Position numbers and translations under genes: made by a program
NCBI RefSeq assembly: GCF_029948125.1
Contig: NZ_JASAMB010000008.1
Coordinates: 62,001-126,000 of the forward strand
Direction of reading: 5' to 3'
DNA length: 64,000 nt
DNA from: Catellatospora sp. KI3
Lineage (GTDB): Bacteria > Actinomycetota > Actinomycetes > Mycobacteriales > Micromonosporaceae
Part shown: piece after piece, positions 8,256 through 18,379 of the stretch
Position numbering within the stretch: position 1 is the stretch's first letter
How the letters are laid out: each line of letters starts with the position of its first letter
The notes under the pieces: model-generated
The model's input: only the letters and a program-made list of their open reading frames with translations
Database searches by the model: none
Told to the model about the DNA's origin: nothing

Positions 8256-10556
8256 TCAGCCCGCCGCCGGTGTCGGCGACGGGACCGTGGAGGCGTCCGG
8301 GTCCGGCTCCTCCTCCTCCGTGCCGTCACCCGGGTCGCCCGCCGGCTCGTTCTCGTGCCCGATCCGCTCGTCGGCGATGGTGTTGACCACCTTCAGCGTC
8401 ACCTGCGACCCCTGGCACTCCGCCGGCAGCGACGAACTGGGCGACGCGTCCGGGGCGGGCTCGGCGCCGGGTGAGGCGCTCGGGTCGACCGGGCCCACCG
8501 TCGGCCGGTTGCGCAGCAGCTCGGTGCACTGCTCGGTGGTGATCGGGCGCACCCACAGGTCGAGGGTGAACTCGTCGCGGCGCCAGCACGAGTACACGCC
8601 GGTGCCCTCGGCCTGGCAGCTGGGCACCTGCCAGCGGACCCACCCGGCCTCGGTCAGCGCCTGCTCGTACGCCTTCGCGGTCTCGGCGTCCTCCCGCTCC
8701 GACTGCATCGAGCGCTCGCGGTAGCGGCACTCCATCAGGCACCAGCGGCTGCCGGAGATGTTGTCGTCGGTCTTGCCCTCCGCCACCGCCCATGACGGCA
8801 CCTCCAGCGCGTCCAGCGCGGTCAGCACCGGATCGCGGCTCACCGCGCGCAGCACGAAGTAGAAGGGCAGCGCGCCGACGACCAGCACGACCAGCGCGAT
8901 CAGTGTCCACATGCGCAGCCGCTGCTGCTCGCGCAGCTGCTTGCGCACCTCCGAGCGGGCGCCGCGGATGACCTCCACCCCGGCGGCCAGGCCGGGGCGG
9001 CGGTCGCCGGGCGGCACGACCGCGGCCGGGTCGGGCGGGCGTACAGCGATCGGCTGCGCGGGCGGGCGCTTGCCCCCGCCGGGCGCGCCGCCCGCGGGCA
9101 CCAGGGCCTCGCCGGGCAGGCCGCCGAAGCCGGGCATGGCCATGCCGCCGGGGCCACCGGGCCCCGGGCCGCCCGGACCACCTGGTCCGCCGGGCGGCGG
9201 GAGACCGGGACCGACGGGCGGGACGCCCGGGCCGCCGGGCGCCGCCGGGCCGCGGTCGGCCGTGCCGCGCGGGGGCCGCGCCGGGGAGACCGGGGCGGCC
9301 GAACGGTCGGGGCGCACCGGAGCGGGCGGGCGCCCGGCGTCGCCGCGCGGCTCGGCGGGGCGGCCGCCGCGCACCGAGGGCGAGCCGGGCATGGGTCCGA
9401 GCACCGGGCCGGGCGGCACGGCGCCGCCGGGGCCGGCGGGTGGGCGTACGCCGCCGCGCGGGCCGTCGGCGGGCGGCGTGTTCGTGATCCGGGGCAGGTC
9501 GCCGGTCAGGTCGATCTCGCGGCGGCGCACCAGCGGCGGCTCGGTGCTGGGCTTGCGCACCGGCGCCGGATCCGGTCGGCGGCCGGTCGGCGGCTCCACC
9601 GGCGGCGGCACGCGGCGCGGCGCCTCCGGCTCGGGGAAGCCGCGGCGCGGCTCCTCCTCGGCCCGGCGCCGGAGCCCGCCGGTCGGCTCGTCCTCACCAC
9701 GCCGCCGGAGGCCACCGGTCGGCTCGTCGTCGGCACGCCGCCGGAGGCCACCGGTCGGCTCGTCGTCGGCACGCCGACGGCCCGTGCCCATCGGCTCGTC
9801 GTCCAGCCGGCGGCGGCCGCCGACCGGCTCGTCCTCCGCGCGGCGGCGGGCACCGGCGGGCAGGTCGTCCTCGCCCCGGCGGCGGCCGCCGGCAGGCGGC
9901 TCCTCCGCCCGGCGCCGACCAGCCGCGGCGTCGTCCTCGGGCCGCCGCCGGAGGCCACCCGTCGGCTCTTCATCAGCACGGCGGCGCAGCCCGCCGGTCG
10001 GCTCATCCTCACCACGCCGCCGGAGGCCACCGGTCGGCTCATCGTCGGCACGCCGACGCCCCGTGCCCGTCGGCTCGTCGTCCAGCCGGCGGCGGCCGCC
10101 GACCGGCTCGTCCTCGGCGCCGCGGCGGGCACCGGCGGGCAGGTCGTCCTCGCCCCGGCGGCGGCCGGAGGCGGGCGGCTCCTCGGTCCGGCGCCGGACG
10201 GGCGGCGAGTCGTCCTCGCCCCGGCGCCGCAACCCGCCGGTCGGCTCGTCCTCGGCGCGGCGGCGGCCGGACGCGGCATCGTCCTCGCCCCGGCGGCGGC
10301 CGGTGGGGTCCGCTCCGCCGCGGGCTGGTCCGGTGGCACCGGGCCGGGCCGGGGCGTCGTCGCTGAGGGCGCTCAGCTTGCTCCAGCGGTTGGTGCCGCC
10401 CTCGGTGAAGTCACCGTCGTCGAACTGGTCCTTGCCCTGCTTGGCACTGCGCAGGTCGTCGAGCCATCCGGTCTCCTCCTGGGAGACCTCCTCCGCCTCG
10501 CCGCGCCCCTTCTTGCGGCCGCGACCGTCGGTGGCGTCGTCACGTGACCTGCTCAT
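8256..10556 (-). CDS. Repeat-rich single-pass membrane protein, coupled to rarA
   Basis: 766 aa, function unknown. Four regions can be seen. Residues 1-75 contain a conserved-looking acidic segment ([18 protein letters not shown]). Residues about 76-310 are 12-residue units of the type [12 protein letters not shown], alternating three arginines with acidic residues. Residues about 310-540 are rich in Pro and Gly. A membrane helix at about 549-570 is followed by a roughly 200-residue exported domain with several cysteines (two in RWCLMEC, two in [13 protein letters not shown], and two more). A Pro/Ala/Ser/Thr tail ends the protein. The ATG at 10556 overlaps the rarA stop as ATGA. The charge-alternating region is probably disordered and may interact with nucleic acid or phospholipid. 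Confidence 0.8.
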   Translation of the reverse strand: MSRSRDDATDGRGRKKGRGEAEEVSQEETGWLDDLRSAKQGKDQFDDGDFTEGGTNRWSKLSALSDDAPARPGATGPARGGADPTGRRRGEDDAASGRRRAEDEPTGGLRRRGEDDSPPVRRRTEEPPASGRRRGEDDLPAGARRGAEDEPVGGRRRLDDEPTGTGRRRADDEPTGGLRRRGEDEPTGGLRRRADEEPTGGLRRRPEDDAAAGRRRAEEPPAGGRRRGEDDLPAGARRRAEDEPVGGRRRLDDEPMGTGRRRADDEPTGGLRRRADDEPTGGLRRRGEDEPTGGLRRRAEEEPRRGFPEPEAPRRVPPPVEPPTGRRPDPAPVRKPSTEPPLVRRREIDLTGDLPRITNTPPADGPRGGVRPPAGPGGAVPPGPVLGPMPGSPSVRGGRPAEPRGDAGRPPAPVRPDRSAAPVSPARPPRGTADRGPAAPGGPGVPPVGPGLPPPGGPGGPGGPGPGGPGGMAMPGFGGLPGEALVPAGGAPGGGKRPPAQPIAVRPPDPAAVVPPGDRRPGLAAGVEVIRGARSEVRKQLREQQRLRMWTLIALVVLVVGALPFYFVLRAVSRDPVLTALDALEVPSWAVAEGKTDDNISGSRWCLMECRYRERSMQSEREDAETAKAYEQALTEAGWVRWQVPSCQAEGTGVYSCWRRDEFTLDLWVRPITTEQCTELLRNRPTVGPVDPSASPGAEPAPDASPSSSLPAECQGSQVTLKVVNTIADERIGHENEPAGDPGDGTEEEEPDPDASTVPSPTPAAG
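9651..10330 (-). repeat. Tandem repeats encoding RRR-acidic-GG units
   Basis: In-frame degenerate repeats of about 33-39 nt inside the membrane protein gene. Units encode three arginines, a DD/ED/EE block, then a PTGGL, PAGG or PVGG turn. A larger block is duplicated: the segment encoding GEDDLPAGA through the following seven units recurs with a 279-nt (93-codon) offset, for example at about 9851 and 10130. The repeat lies within a continuous reading frame and is not a CRISPR array. Confidence 0.85.
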
Positions 10557-11956
10557 CGGCTCTCCTCCCCTGCCTTCGCCGCGCCCCCGCCGCGTACGGC
10601 GTGGCGCAGCTTCGGCAGCCGCTCGGCGATCTGCCGCTCGGTGCCGTGTCCGGACGGACGGTAGTAGTCGACCCCGACCAGTTCGTCGGGTGGGTACTGC
10701 TGTGCCACGACACCTCGGGCGTCGTCGTGCGGATACCGGTAGCCGATGCCGTGGCCCAGCCCCCGCGACCCGGCGTAGTGCGCGTCGCGCAGGTGCGCGG
10801 GCACCGCTCCGGCCTTGCCCGCGCGCACGTCCGCGATCGCGGTGAAGATCGCCGTCGTGACGGCGTTGGACTTGGGCGCGGTGGCCAGGTGGATCACGGC
10901 CTGGGCCAGGTTCAGCTGCGCCTCGGGCAGGCCCACGTGCTGCACCGCGTACGACGCGTTGGTGGCCGCAGTCAGCGCGGTGGGGTCGGCCATGCCCACG
11001 TCCTCGGAGGCGAAGATGATCAGGCGGCGGGCGATGAAGCGCGGGTCCTCGCCCGCGGTCAGCATCCGGGCCAGGTAGTGCACGGCGGCGTCCACGTCCG
11101 AGCCGCGCATGCTCTTGATGAACGCGCTGATCACGTCGTAGTGCGCGTCCCCGGCCCGGTCGTAGCGCAGCGCCGCGGTGTCCACCGCCCGCTCGGCGGT
11201 GGCCAGGTCGATCTCGGGCACGGTACCGTCCCCGGCCAGCGCCAGCGCCGACCCGGCCGCCGCCTCCAGCGCGGTCAGCGCCTTGCGCACGTCGCCACCG
11301 GCCAGCCGGACCAGATGGTCCTCGGCCGCGGCGGCCAGCGTCGCCGCACCGCCCAGGCCGCGCTCGTCGGTCAGCGCCCGGCGCACCAGCGCCCGCACCG
11401 CGTCGTCGTCCAGCGGCTTGAGGGTCAGCAGCACGCAGCGCGACAGCAGCGGCGAGATCACCGAGAAGTACGGGTTCTCCGTCGTCGCCGCCAGCAGCGT
11501 CACGGTGCGGTCCTCGACCGCCGCCAGCAGCGAGTCCTGCTGGGTCTTGGTGAAGCGGTGCACCTCGTCGATGAACAGCACGGTCGGCGCGCCACCGGAC
11601 CGGCGGCGGCGGCGCGCGGCGTCGATGACCTCGCGCACCTCCTTCACCCCGGCGGTCAGCGCGGACATCGCCACGAAGGTGCGGTCGTCGGCCCCGGCGA
11701 CCAGGTGCGCGATGGTGGTCTTGCCGCTGCCGGGCGGTCCCCACAGGATCACCGACATCGGCGCGCCCCCGGCGACCAGGCGGCGCAACGGCGCCCCGGG
11801 CGCCAGCAGGTGCTCCTGCCCCACCAGCTCGTCCAGGCTGGCCGGACGCATGCGCACGGCCAGCGGGGCATCGGCCGAAGGCGTCTCGAACCCCGGCGCG
11901 GCGCCCCGGTGCGCCGGCGGCGCGGGCTCCAACGGGAACAGGCCTTCGTCATGCAT
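10553..11956 (-). CDS. rarA: RarA/MgsA-type AAA+ ATPase (replication-associated recombination protein)
   Basis: AAA+ clamp-loader-like ATPase that acts at stalled replication forks. 467 aa. Walker A GPPGSGKT is at 73-80, Walker [10 protein letters not shown] about 50 residues later, followed by the sensor motif ATTENPYF and an arginine-finger segment LLSRC. The C-terminal helical RarA domain contains [16 protein letters not shown] and SEDVGMAD. I chose the ATG at 11956; upstream in-frame codons extend to 12019 without RarA-like sequence. The stop overlaps the downstream membrane protein gene as ATGA. In M. tuberculosis the orthologue is Rv2559c, also near aspS. Confidence 0.94.
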   Translation of the reverse strand: MHDEGLFPLEPAPPAHRGAAPGFETPSADAPLAVRMRPASLDELVGQEHLLAPGAPLRRLVAGGAPMSVILWGPPGSGKTTIAHLVAGADDRTFVAMSALTAGVKEVREVIDAARRRRRSGGAPTVLFIDEVHRFTKTQQDSLLAAVEDRTVTLLAATTENPYFSVISPLLSRCVLLTLKPLDDDAVRALVRRALTDERGLGGAATLAAAAEDHLVRLAGGDVRKALTALEAAAGSALALAGDGTVPEIDLATAERAVDTAALRYDRAGDAHYDVISAFIKSMRGSDVDAAVHYLARMLTAGEDPRFIARRLIIFASEDVGMADPTALTAATNASYAVQHVGLPEAQLNLAQAVIHLATAPKSNAVTTAIFTAIADVRAGKAGAVPAHLRDAHYAGSRGLGHGIGYRYPHDDARGVVAQQYPPDELVGVDYYRPSGHGTERQIAERLPKLRHAVRGGGAAKAGEESR

Positions 11957-12063
11957 CACGCAGACGATACCCGGAGCCTCCGCCGCGCGCCTCAGCCGAT
12001 CTTCGGCAACGGTCGTCACCGCCCGTGATCGGCGCCGGATGGTGCCCGGTTAGGGTGACGGCC

Positions 12064-12804
12064 ATGCCCCTGCACCCCGTTCTCACCGGGCGCCTCGCGC
12101 TACTGGACCGGTTGGACTCCCACCCGTACGCCCGCCTGACCGTCGGCGGCGACGACGTCCACGGCTACGAGCACGGCGACGCCCTGGTCTGGACCGCGCA
12201 CGGCCCGTGGGGCCCGGTCGCGGCCTCCCTCGGCGACCCCGACGCGGCGCTCGAGGTGCTCGGACAGCTGGCCGACTCGGGCACCCTCGCCGACACCCGC
12301 TGGCTGCACCTGCCCCGCGTCCCGGCCGAGACGGCCGCGCGGCGGCTGCCCGTGGTGATCCAGGACGACTGGGACTTCCTCTGGACCACCACCGCACCGG
12401 AGCCGGTCCTGCCCGGCGAGGCCGCGGTACGCGTGCTCGGCCCCGAGGAGTACCCGGCCGTCGACGCGGTGCTCGACGAGGCGCTGCCGCACAGCACCAG
12501 CCGCCCCAGCGACCCGCGCATCCGCCACTGGTACGGCATCAGCGAGGGCGACCGGCTCGTGGCCGTCGCCGGCGACCGCTCCGCCCACGACATCGGCTTC
12601 CTCGCCGGGATCGGCGTCGCCGCCGACCGCCAGGGCCGCGGCTACGGCGCGGCGCTGACCGCGGCCGTCACCCGCCTGCTGCTCGCCGAGTACGGCGTCT
12701 GCTCGCTGGGCGTGATGGCCGACAACACCGGCGCCATCCGCCTCTACCAGCGCCTCGGCTACACCAACGCGATCGCCCGCACCTCCGTCCGCCTCACCGA
12801 CTGA
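12064..12804 (+). CDS. GNAT family N-acetyltransferase
   Basis: 246 aa, likely acetyl-CoA-dependent acetyltransferase of unknown substrate. The C-terminal half carries the GNAT core: GIGVAADRQGRGYGAALTAA (motif A, R/Q-x-x-G-x-G/A) and a motif B region ending MADNTGAIRLYQRLGY. The N-terminal half (HPVLTGRLALLDRLDSHP) is family-specific and probably binds substrate. The ATG at 12064 starts just upstream of the conserved portion. It is divergent from rarA with about 107 bp between the starts, and isolated from its downstream neighbour by a 491-bp gap. The substrate cannot be inferred from context. Confidence 0.88.
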   Translation: MPLHPVLTGRLALLDRLDSHPYARLTVGGDDVHGYEHGDALVWTAHGPWGPVAASLGDPDAALEVLGQLADSGTLADTRWLHLPRVPAETAARRLPVVIQDDWDFLWTTTAPEPVLPGEAAVRVLGPEEYPAVDAVLDEALPHSTSRPSDPRIRHWYGISEGDRLVAVAGDRSAHDIGFLAGIGVAADRQGRGYGAALTAAVTRLLLAEYGVCSLGVMADNTGAIRLYQRLGYTNAIARTSVRLTD

Positions 12805-13295
12805 CCCCCGCCGGCCGCCCTCGCGAACCGACCAGTCGTCGGCACAGGACATCGGTGACGGCTCGCGCCACAGGTCGGCGTTCCAGCACGATCGCTTGCT
12901 GCGGTCGAAATCTCGGCTTGGAGCCCGGCAAATGACCGCTGATCGCGATCATCGGCTGGTCGAGCCGCGAAGATCGCGGTCTGCGGTCAGAACCCTGCAC
13001 CGACTCGACCGGTGACCAGCGCTCCTACCCGTTCCGGCGAGCATCGTCAGCCAGCAGCCTCGAAGATCACAGCCAGTGGGCGTTCTGCTCCGACGACCCC
13101 GCCGGAAGCACCAGTTTCCGCCCACAGGTAGGGATCTTGATGCCCGTCGGCCGCCGAGATCAGTGTCAATGGTCGCGCAGCCGTCTCCCAGCGGCCTTCC
13201 AGACCGCCAGCCCCGATCTCGGCCGCCCGCGCCCAGCGCACCTCAGCCCACAACCGCCGCACCTCAGCCCCGCACCGCCGCCCTGTGCCGACGGG
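12805..13295. other. 491-bp intergenic region without a supportable gene
   Basis: The stretch separates the convergent GNAT (+) and M50 protease (-) genes. Open frames across it lack ribosome sites and family resemblance. It holds an imperfect inverted repeat at 12933-12989 and, near 13220-13290, short C-rich direct repetitions of the type CGCACCTCAGCCC. Confidence 0.6.
12933..12989. repeat. 57-bp imperfect inverted repeat
   Basis: Outer arms TGACCGC and GCGGTCA are exact. The inner sequence TGATCGCGATCATCG is mirrored with a few mismatches by CGAAGATCGCGGTC, around a central CGGCTGGTCGAGCCG hairpin. It sits between convergent genes and has no T run. It could be a dispersed palindrome or a weak bidirectional terminator. 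Confidence 0.6.
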
Positions 13296-14021
13296 TCAGG
13301 GCAGGTGCCACGTCGACGGATCGGGCAGCACCCGCAGCAGCCAGGCGCCGAAGCCCAGCGCGCCGACCGTGCACAGCAGGAAGAACGCCACCCACAGCCC
13401 GCCGGGCAGCCGGGTCAGCGCCGCCAGCTGGTCCGGGTCCGACCGGCTCGCCGTCCCCCGCCGCCGGTGCAGCTGCACCTCGATCACCGGCCGCACCCCG
13501 CCGAACAGCAGCAGCCACACCCCGGTGTACGCGAATAGCGCCTGCCACGGCGTAGACGCGTACCAGGACACGGCGAACACCGCCCCGCCGGTCACCAGGA
13601 TCAGCGCGCCCCCGAACCAGTTGCGGATCATGACGAGCATCGCCAGCAGCAGCACGATGCAGATCCACAGCAGCAGCGTGATCAGCCCGCGCGACAGCAG
13701 CCAGGCCCCGAGCAGCCCGAGCAGGGCCGGGGACAGGTACCCGGCCAGCAGCGTCGTCACCATCCCCGCGCCGGTCGGCCTGCCGCGCATGATGGTCAGC
13801 CCGGACGTGTCGGAGTGCAGCCGGATGCCGCGCAGGCGGCGGCCGGTGAGCACCGCCGCCGCCGCGTGTCCGCCCTCGTGGGCAATGGTGACGGCGTTGC
13901 GCACCAGGCGCCACGTCACGTTGTAGACGACCAGGGCCAGCGCGATGACGGCGGCGACCGTGACAACGCGCAGGGGCGGGGCCGGCTGGGCGTCGAAGAT
14001 CTGCCCGAGGGGGTACGGCAT
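13296..14021 (-). CDS. M50-type membrane metallopeptidase
   Basis: 241 aa, very hydrophobic, with about five to six membrane segments. The zinc motif HEGGH is at 48-52, inside the first hydrophobic region after VTIA, as expected of site-2-protease-like M50 enzymes. A later GGAVFAVSWYAS-type segment and basic loops follow. The substrate is unknown; related actinobacterial proteins are annotated as M50B family. I chose the ATG at 14021 (MPYPLGQIF); upstream in-frame residues to 14057 look non-coding. No PDZ domain is visible, so regulation of cleavage would differ from RseP-type proteases. Confidence 0.85.
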   Translation of the reverse strand: MPYPLGQIFDAQPAPPLRVVTVAAVIALALVVYNVTWRLVRNAVTIAHEGGHAAAAVLTGRRLRGIRLHSDTSGLTIMRGRPTGAGMVTTLLAGYLSPALLGLLGAWLLSRGLITLLLWICIVLLLAMLVMIRNWFGGALILVTGGAVFAVSWYASTPWQALFAYTGVWLLLFGGVRPVIEVQLHRRRGTASRSDPDQLAALTRLPGGLWVAFFLLCTVGALGFGAWLLRVLPDPSTWHLP

Positions 14022-14064
14022 CAGCAGACAGTACCGGCGCCCGCCCGTGCCGTACACGGGCCGA

Positions 14065-14877
14065 TCAGCCTGCCGCCAGCACCTCGTCCAGGGGCCGCAG
14101 CCGGGTGCGCAGCACGGTCTGCGCCAGGGTCAGGTCCAGGCGCACCTCCCGCGGCCCGGCGGCGGGCAGCTCGGCCGCGAGCCCGGCCGGGACCCGGTCG
14201 GCGGGGATGCCGCGCCGCGCCGCGATCAGCACGCCCAGCTCGTGCCGGGAGACAGCGGTGGGCCCGGCCACGTGCAGCACGCCCCGGAAGTCCCCGGCCG
14301 CCAGCTCCAGCAGCGCGGCGGCGAGGTCGGCCACCGAGACCGGCTGGCGGATCTGGTCGGTGAACAGGACCCCGGCACGCCGGCCGAGCGCGAAGTCCAG
14401 GGTCATCTGGTGCTGCTTGGAGGCGTCGTCGCCGACGATCAGCGAGGTGCGCACCACCGCGGCGCCCGGGTGCACGGTCGCCACGACGGTCTCCGCCGCT
14501 GCCTTGGCCGCGCCGTACGGGAAGACGGGGCTGGGCGGGTCGGCCTCGGTGTAGGGCTGCGGGCGGCCGCCGTAGACGGCGTCGGAGGAGACGTGGACCA
14601 GCCGCGCCCCGACCCGGGCCGCCGCCGCGGCGACGTGGGCCGTACCGGAGGCGGTGACGTGCCAGTCGCCCTGGACGTACGCGGTGTGCACGACCACGTC
14701 GGGCCGCAGCCCGTCGATCAGCCGGTCCACGGCCGCCCGGTCCCGGACGTCGAGCGGCACCAGCCCCTCCACCGAAGCGGAGTGACTGGTGCCGGTCACG
14801 TCGTGCCCCGCCGCGCGGGCGAGTTCGACCAGGCGGCCACCGGCGTATCCCGAACCCCCGGTGACCAGCAGCCTCAT
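14065..14877 (-). CDS. NAD(P)-dependent sugar-nucleotide reductase/epimerase, RmlD-like extended SDR
   Basis: 270 aa. Nucleotide-binding motif TGGSGYAGG lies at residues 6-14; the conserved YGAAKAAAE (Tyr-x3-Lys) is mid-protein, and SSDAVYGG supplies the catalytic Ser region. The order of motifs resembles dTDP-4-dehydrorhamnose reductase and SDR atypical families, but no other rhamnose genes are nearby, so the substrate is not assigned. The ATG at 14877 overlaps the aspS stop (ATGA, 14874-14877), so the gene is translationally coupled to aspS. Confidence 0.88.
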   Translation of the reverse strand: MRLLVTGGSGYAGGRLVELARAAGHDVTGTSHSASVEGLVPLDVRDRAAVDRLIDGLRPDVVVHTAYVQGDWHVTASGTAHVAAAAARVGARLVHVSSDAVYGGRPQPYTEADPPSPVFPYGAAKAAAETVVATVHPGAAVVRTSLIVGDDASKQHQMTLDFALGRRAGVLFTDQIRQPVSVADLAAALLELAAGDFRGVLHVAGPTAVSRHELGVLIAARRGIPADRVPAGLAAELPAAGPREVRLDLTLAQTVLRTRLRPLDEVLAAG

Positions 14878-16667
14878 GCCGAGGCGGCCTCGGCCTTGGG
14901 CTTGGCCTCGCCCGGCGCCTTCGGCTTGCCGTCCACGCCCGCCTCCAGGCGCTGCTGCGCCGTGATCGGGGTGGGGGCACCGGTCAGCGGGTCGTAGCCG
15001 CCGCCGGACTTCGGGAACGCGATCACGTCGCGGATCGAGTCGACCCCGGCGAGCAACATGCAGACCCGGTCCCAGCCCAGCGCGATGCCGCCGTGCGGCG
15101 GCGGGCCGTACTGGAACGCGTCGAGCAGGAAGCCGAACTTGTCCTTGGCCTCCTCGTCGGTGATGCCGAGCAGGGTGAACACCCGCTTCTGCACGTCACC
15201 GCGGTGGATACGGATCGAGCCGCCGCCGATCTCGTTGCCGTTGCAGACGATGTCGTACGCGTACGCCAGCGCCCGGTCCGGGGCGGACTCGAAGTTGTCG
15301 ATCCACTCCTCGTTGGGCGAGGTGAACGGGTGGTGCACCGCAGTCCAGGCGCCCTCGACGACACCCTCGCCGGGCACGTCGACCGGCTCGAACATCGGCG
15401 CGTCGACGACCCAGCAGAACGCCCACGCCGACTCGTCGATCAGGTTCGCCCGCTTGGCGATCTCGATGCGGGCCGCGCCGAGCAGCTCCTGCGAGTGGCG
15501 GCGGCTGCCCGCGGCGAAGAACACCGCGTCGCCCGGCTTGGCGCCGACGGCGTCGGCCAGCCCGGCCAGGTGCGCCTCGGACAGGTTCTTGGCGACGGGG
15601 CCGCGGGCCTCGCCGGTCTCGGCGTCGAGCACCACGTAGGCCAGGCCCTTGGCGCCGCGCGCCTTGGCCCAGTCCTGCCAGCCGTCGAGCTCCTTGCGGG
15701 TCTGCGCGGCACCGCCGGGCATGACCACCGCGCCGACGTACTCGGCCTGGAAAACGCGGAACGCGGTGCCCTCGAAGTAGCTCGTCAGCTCGGTCAGCTC
15801 CACCGCGTAGCGCAGGTCGGGCTTGTCGGAGCCGTAGCGGTTCATCGCGTCGTGGTAGGTGATGCGCGGCAGCGGCGCCGGGATGTCGTATCCGGCCAGC
15901 TCGCTCCAGAGCGCGCCGACGATCGCCTCGCCGAGCTCGATGATGTCGTCCTGGGTCACGAACGACATCTCGATGTCGAGCTGGGTGAACTCCGGCTGCC
16001 GGTCGGCGCGGAAGTCCTCGTCGCGGTAGCAGCGCGCGATCTGGTAGTAGCGCTCCATGCCCGCCACCATCAGCAGCTGCTTGAACAGCTGCGGCGACTG
16101 GGGCAGCGCGTACCAGGCACCGGGCTGCAGGCGCACCGGCACCAGGAAGTCGCGGGCGCCCTCGGGCGTGGACCGCGTCAGCGTCGGGGTCTCGATCTCC
16201 AGGAAGTCGCGGGCGCCGAGCACCTCGCGGGCGATGGCGCTGGCGCGCGAGCGCATCCGGATGGCGCGGGCCTGGTTGCCGCGGCGCAGGTCGAGGTAGC
16301 GGTGGCGCAGGCGCGCCTCCTCGCCCACGGTGACGTGCTCGTCGATCGGGAACGGCAGCGGGGCGGCCTCGCTGAGCACGGTCAGCTCGGTGACGGTCAC
16401 CTCGATGGCGCCGGTCGGCAGCTCCGGGTTCTCGTTGCCCGCCGGGCGCAGCCCGACGGTGCCGGTCACCTTCACGCAGTACTCGTTGCGCAGCGCGTGG
16501 GCCTGGGCCTCGTCGCGGAACACGATCTGCACGATGCCGGAGGCGTCGCGCAGATCGATGAAGGTCACGCCGCCGTGATCGCGTCGCCGGGCCACCCACC
16601 CGGCGAGGGTGACGGTCTGTCCGGCGTGCTCGGCACGCAGACTTCCGGCGGTATGGGTGCGGATCAC
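14874..16667 (-). CDS. aspS: Aspartyl-tRNA synthetase, bacterial type
   Basis: Charges tRNA-Asp (perhaps also tRNA-Asn in genomes lacking AsnRS). 597 aa, the bacterial length. The anticodon-binding OB fold contains [11 protein letters not shown] (about 28-38), motif 2 includes [16 protein letters not shown], a GAD insertion follows, and motif 3 is [13 protein letters not shown] near the C terminus. GTG start at 16667. The last roughly 18 residues are a Lys/Pro/Ala tail ([13 protein letters not shown]) not needed for catalysis. It is followed without a gap by the SDR gene. Confidence 0.97.
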   Translation of the reverse strand: MIRTHTAGSLRAEHAGQTVTLAGWVARRRDHGGVTFIDLRDASGIVQIVFRDEAQAHALRNEYCVKVTGTVGLRPAGNENPELPTGAIEVTVTELTVLSEAAPLPFPIDEHVTVGEEARLRHRYLDLRRGNQARAIRMRSRASAIAREVLGARDFLEIETPTLTRSTPEGARDFLVPVRLQPGAWYALPQSPQLFKQLLMVAGMERYYQIARCYRDEDFRADRQPEFTQLDIEMSFVTQDDIIELGEAIVGALWSELAGYDIPAPLPRITYHDAMNRYGSDKPDLRYAVELTELTSYFEGTAFRVFQAEYVGAVVMPGGAAQTRKELDGWQDWAKARGAKGLAYVVLDAETGEARGPVAKNLSEAHLAGLADAVGAKPGDAVFFAAGSRRHSQELLGAARIEIAKRANLIDESAWAFCWVVDAPMFEPVDVPGEGVVEGAWTAVHHPFTSPNEEWIDNFESAPDRALAYAYDIVCNGNEIGGGSIRIHRGDVQKRVFTLLGITDEEAKDKFGFLLDAFQYGPPPHGGIALGWDRVCMLLAGVDSIRDVIAFPKSGGGYDPLTGAPTPITAQQRLEAGVDGKPKAPGEAKPKAEAASA

Positions 16668-17036
16668 GGATCTCTCCCTCTGATGGCCGTTCGGGGCGTC
16701 CCGGGGTGCCGGGTCCGCCAGCCGTCATTCTCGCATGTGCCCGGGTGGCCCCCGTCGCGCGCGGTGCCGTCGCCGGGCCGCCGACGTGCGCGGGCCGCCT
16801 GACCTCAAATGATCCTGAAGGCGCGCCGAACATGCGCTCAATCCGCTTCCCGGCCGCCCCGGACCGGCCCAGGCTCGGGCACATGACTCGACCGACCCCG
16901 CTCGCGCCCGCGGCCACGGGCGGCGCCCAGCCGCTGTACGACCGGAGACGCGGGCGGCATCGGCGCCGCCACCGGCCGACCGTCCCGGCCGGGGGCTATG
17001 CGGCGACCGGGTCCGTGACGCTGCTCGGGCTGCTGC
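16668..17036. other. 369-bp intergenic region
   Basis: Between aspS (-) and the secreted protein gene (-). It should contain the aspS promoter. A frame at 16883-17098 (+) begins MTRPTPLAP but has no ribosome site or recognisable content and overlaps the neighbouring gene, so it is not called. No strong hairpin was seen. Confidence 0.5.
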
Positions 17037-17648
17037 TCACGACACGTCTGAGACCTGCGCCCAGGGTTTCTCCTGCCACCACATCGTATCGACGATGAAC
17101 TGGCGCCCGGTGTCGTAGAACTGCACCACCAGGCGGTTGTCCTCGGTCTGCGACACCGCCACCCGGTACGTGCCGCGCGGCGTCGCCGACACCAGGTGCA
17201 CGGTCCCGGCGGCGATGCGGACCACCGCGTCGCCGCCGGCGGTGGCGAAGCTGCGCAGGTACGACACCGAGCCGTCCCGCTCCGGCACCACCTGCCAGCC
17301 CTCCACCGTCTCGTACGGCGAGGGCTTCGGGTGCGGGGTGGGGGCGGGGCCGCCCGGACGGCGGCTCGGGGACGGCCCCGTGGCCGGGGCGGACGGCACG
17401 GACGAGGCGGACGAGGCGGAGGGCTGCGGTGACGGCGTACGGGACGGGGCGGGCGGCACGACCGGGCGCGTGGGCGCCACGGCCGGGGACCGCACCGAGT
17501 CCAGCGACAGCGGCACCGGTTCGGGCACGGCCGCGGCCAGCACCGGGCGCAGCCCGATCCACACCACCGTCGCCGCCACCGCCGTGGCGGCCGCCCAGCC
17601 GGACACGTACAGCACCGCACGCACACCGACCGGCCACCGCGAACCCAT
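17037..17648 (-). CDS. Putative membrane-anchored secreted protein with Pro/Ser-rich linker
   Basis: 203 aa, function unknown. An N-terminal hydrophobic segment (about residues 9-38) acts as an anchor or signal. A roughly 60-residue Pro/Ser/Ala-rich linker follows, then a compact C-terminal domain of about 90 residues with alternating polar and hydrophobic strands (GWQVVPERDGSVSYL through VDTMWWQEKPWAQV), probably all beta. It is divergent from the two-component regulator gene with only 35 bp between the start codons, so they may share control and this protein may be a target of that system. Confidence 0.75.
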   Translation of the reverse strand: MGSRWPVGVRAVLYVSGWAAATAVAATVVWIGLRPVLAAAVPEPVPLSLDSVRSPAVAPTRPVVPPAPSRTPSPQPSASSASSVPSAPATGPSPSRRPGGPAPTPHPKPSPYETVEGWQVVPERDGSVSYLRSFATAGGDAVVRIAAGTVHLVSATPRGTYRVAVSQTEDNRLVVQFYDTGRQFIVDTMWWQEKPWAQVSDVS

Positions 17649-17683
17649 CCCGCTATCTAACCGCTTCCGCTACGGTGCCCACC

Positions 17684-18379
17684 ATGCCCCTCGTACTCGT
17701 CGTGGAGGACGACCCCGCCATTCGCGACGCCCTCGGCAACGCGCTGACCACCGCCGGCTACGCCGTGCAGACGGTCGGCACCGCGCTGCAGGGACTGCGC
17801 TCGCTCACCGGCGAGCACGGAAACCGCCCCGACCTGGTAATCCTCGACCTGGGTCTGCCCGATCTGGACGGCGCCGACGCGCTGCGGATGATGCGCGCCG
17901 TCAGCGACGTACCCGTCATCGTCGCGACCGCGCGCCGCGGCGAGCACGACGCGATCCGCCTGCTCAACTCCGGCGCCGACGACTACATGACCAAGCCGTT
18001 CTCGGCCGCGCACGTCGCCGCCCGGGTGGCGGCGGTGCTGCGGCGCACCCAGCCGCGCACCGAGACCCCCGACACGGCCGTGGAGATCGGGCCGCTGCGC
18101 CTGGACGAGCGCACCCGGACCGTCTCCCTCAACGGCGTCCCCCTCACCCTCACCCGCAAGGAGTACGACGTGCTGGCCTACCTCGCCGCCCGGGTCGGGC
18201 GCGTGGTGACCCGCCGGGAACTGTTCACCGAGGTGTGGCAGCAGCCGTTCGTCGGCGCCGACCAGACCCTCGACGTGCACCTGTCCTGGCTGCGGCGCAA
18301 GCTCGGCGAGACCGCCGCGCAGCCCCGGATGCTGCGGACGATCCGCGGCGTCGGCGTGATGCTGGTGCCCCCGTCGTGA
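17684..18379 (+). CDS. OmpR/PhoB-type response regulator
   Basis: 231 aa. Receiver domain 1-115 with the acidic pair VVEDDP, phosphoacceptor Asp55 in VILDLGLPD and switch Lys in YMTKPF. The winged-helix domain (about 135-230) shows TLTRKEYDVLAYLA and the recognition helix region DVHLSWLRRKLGE. Its TGA overlaps the GTG of the downstream kinase gene (GTGA at 18376-18379), so the pair is stoichiometrically coupled. The signal is not evident. The divergent secreted-protein gene 35 bp away is a candidate target. Confidence 0.95.
   Translation: MPLVLVVEDDPAIRDALGNALTTAGYAVQTVGTALQGLRSLTGEHGNRPDLVILDLGLPDLDGADALRMMRAVSDVPVIVATARRGEHDAIRLLNSGADDYMTKPFSAAHVAARVAAVLRRTQPRTETPDTAVEIGPLRLDERTRTVSLNGVPLTLTRKEYDVLAYLAARVGRVVTRRELFTEVWQQPFVGADQTLDVHLSWLRRKLGETAAQPRMLRTIRGVGVMLVPPS

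Noticed and set aside
9651-10330. Possible CRISPR or VNTR array
   Set aside because: Units are degenerate, in frame and continuous with a protein gene, with no unique spacers of fixed length.
8256-11744. A 1162-residue minus-strand ORF across rarA
   Set aside because: The upstream part is an out-of-frame shadow of rarA; the ATGA overlap at 10553-10556 marks the true start.
12805-13295. Genes in the 491-bp gap
   Set aside because: Frames on both strands lack starts with ribosome sites and show no family resemblance.
16883-17098. Small basic ORF (+)
   Set aside because: No ribosome site, Arg-rich composition expected of an antisense frame, and overlap with the secreted-protein gene.
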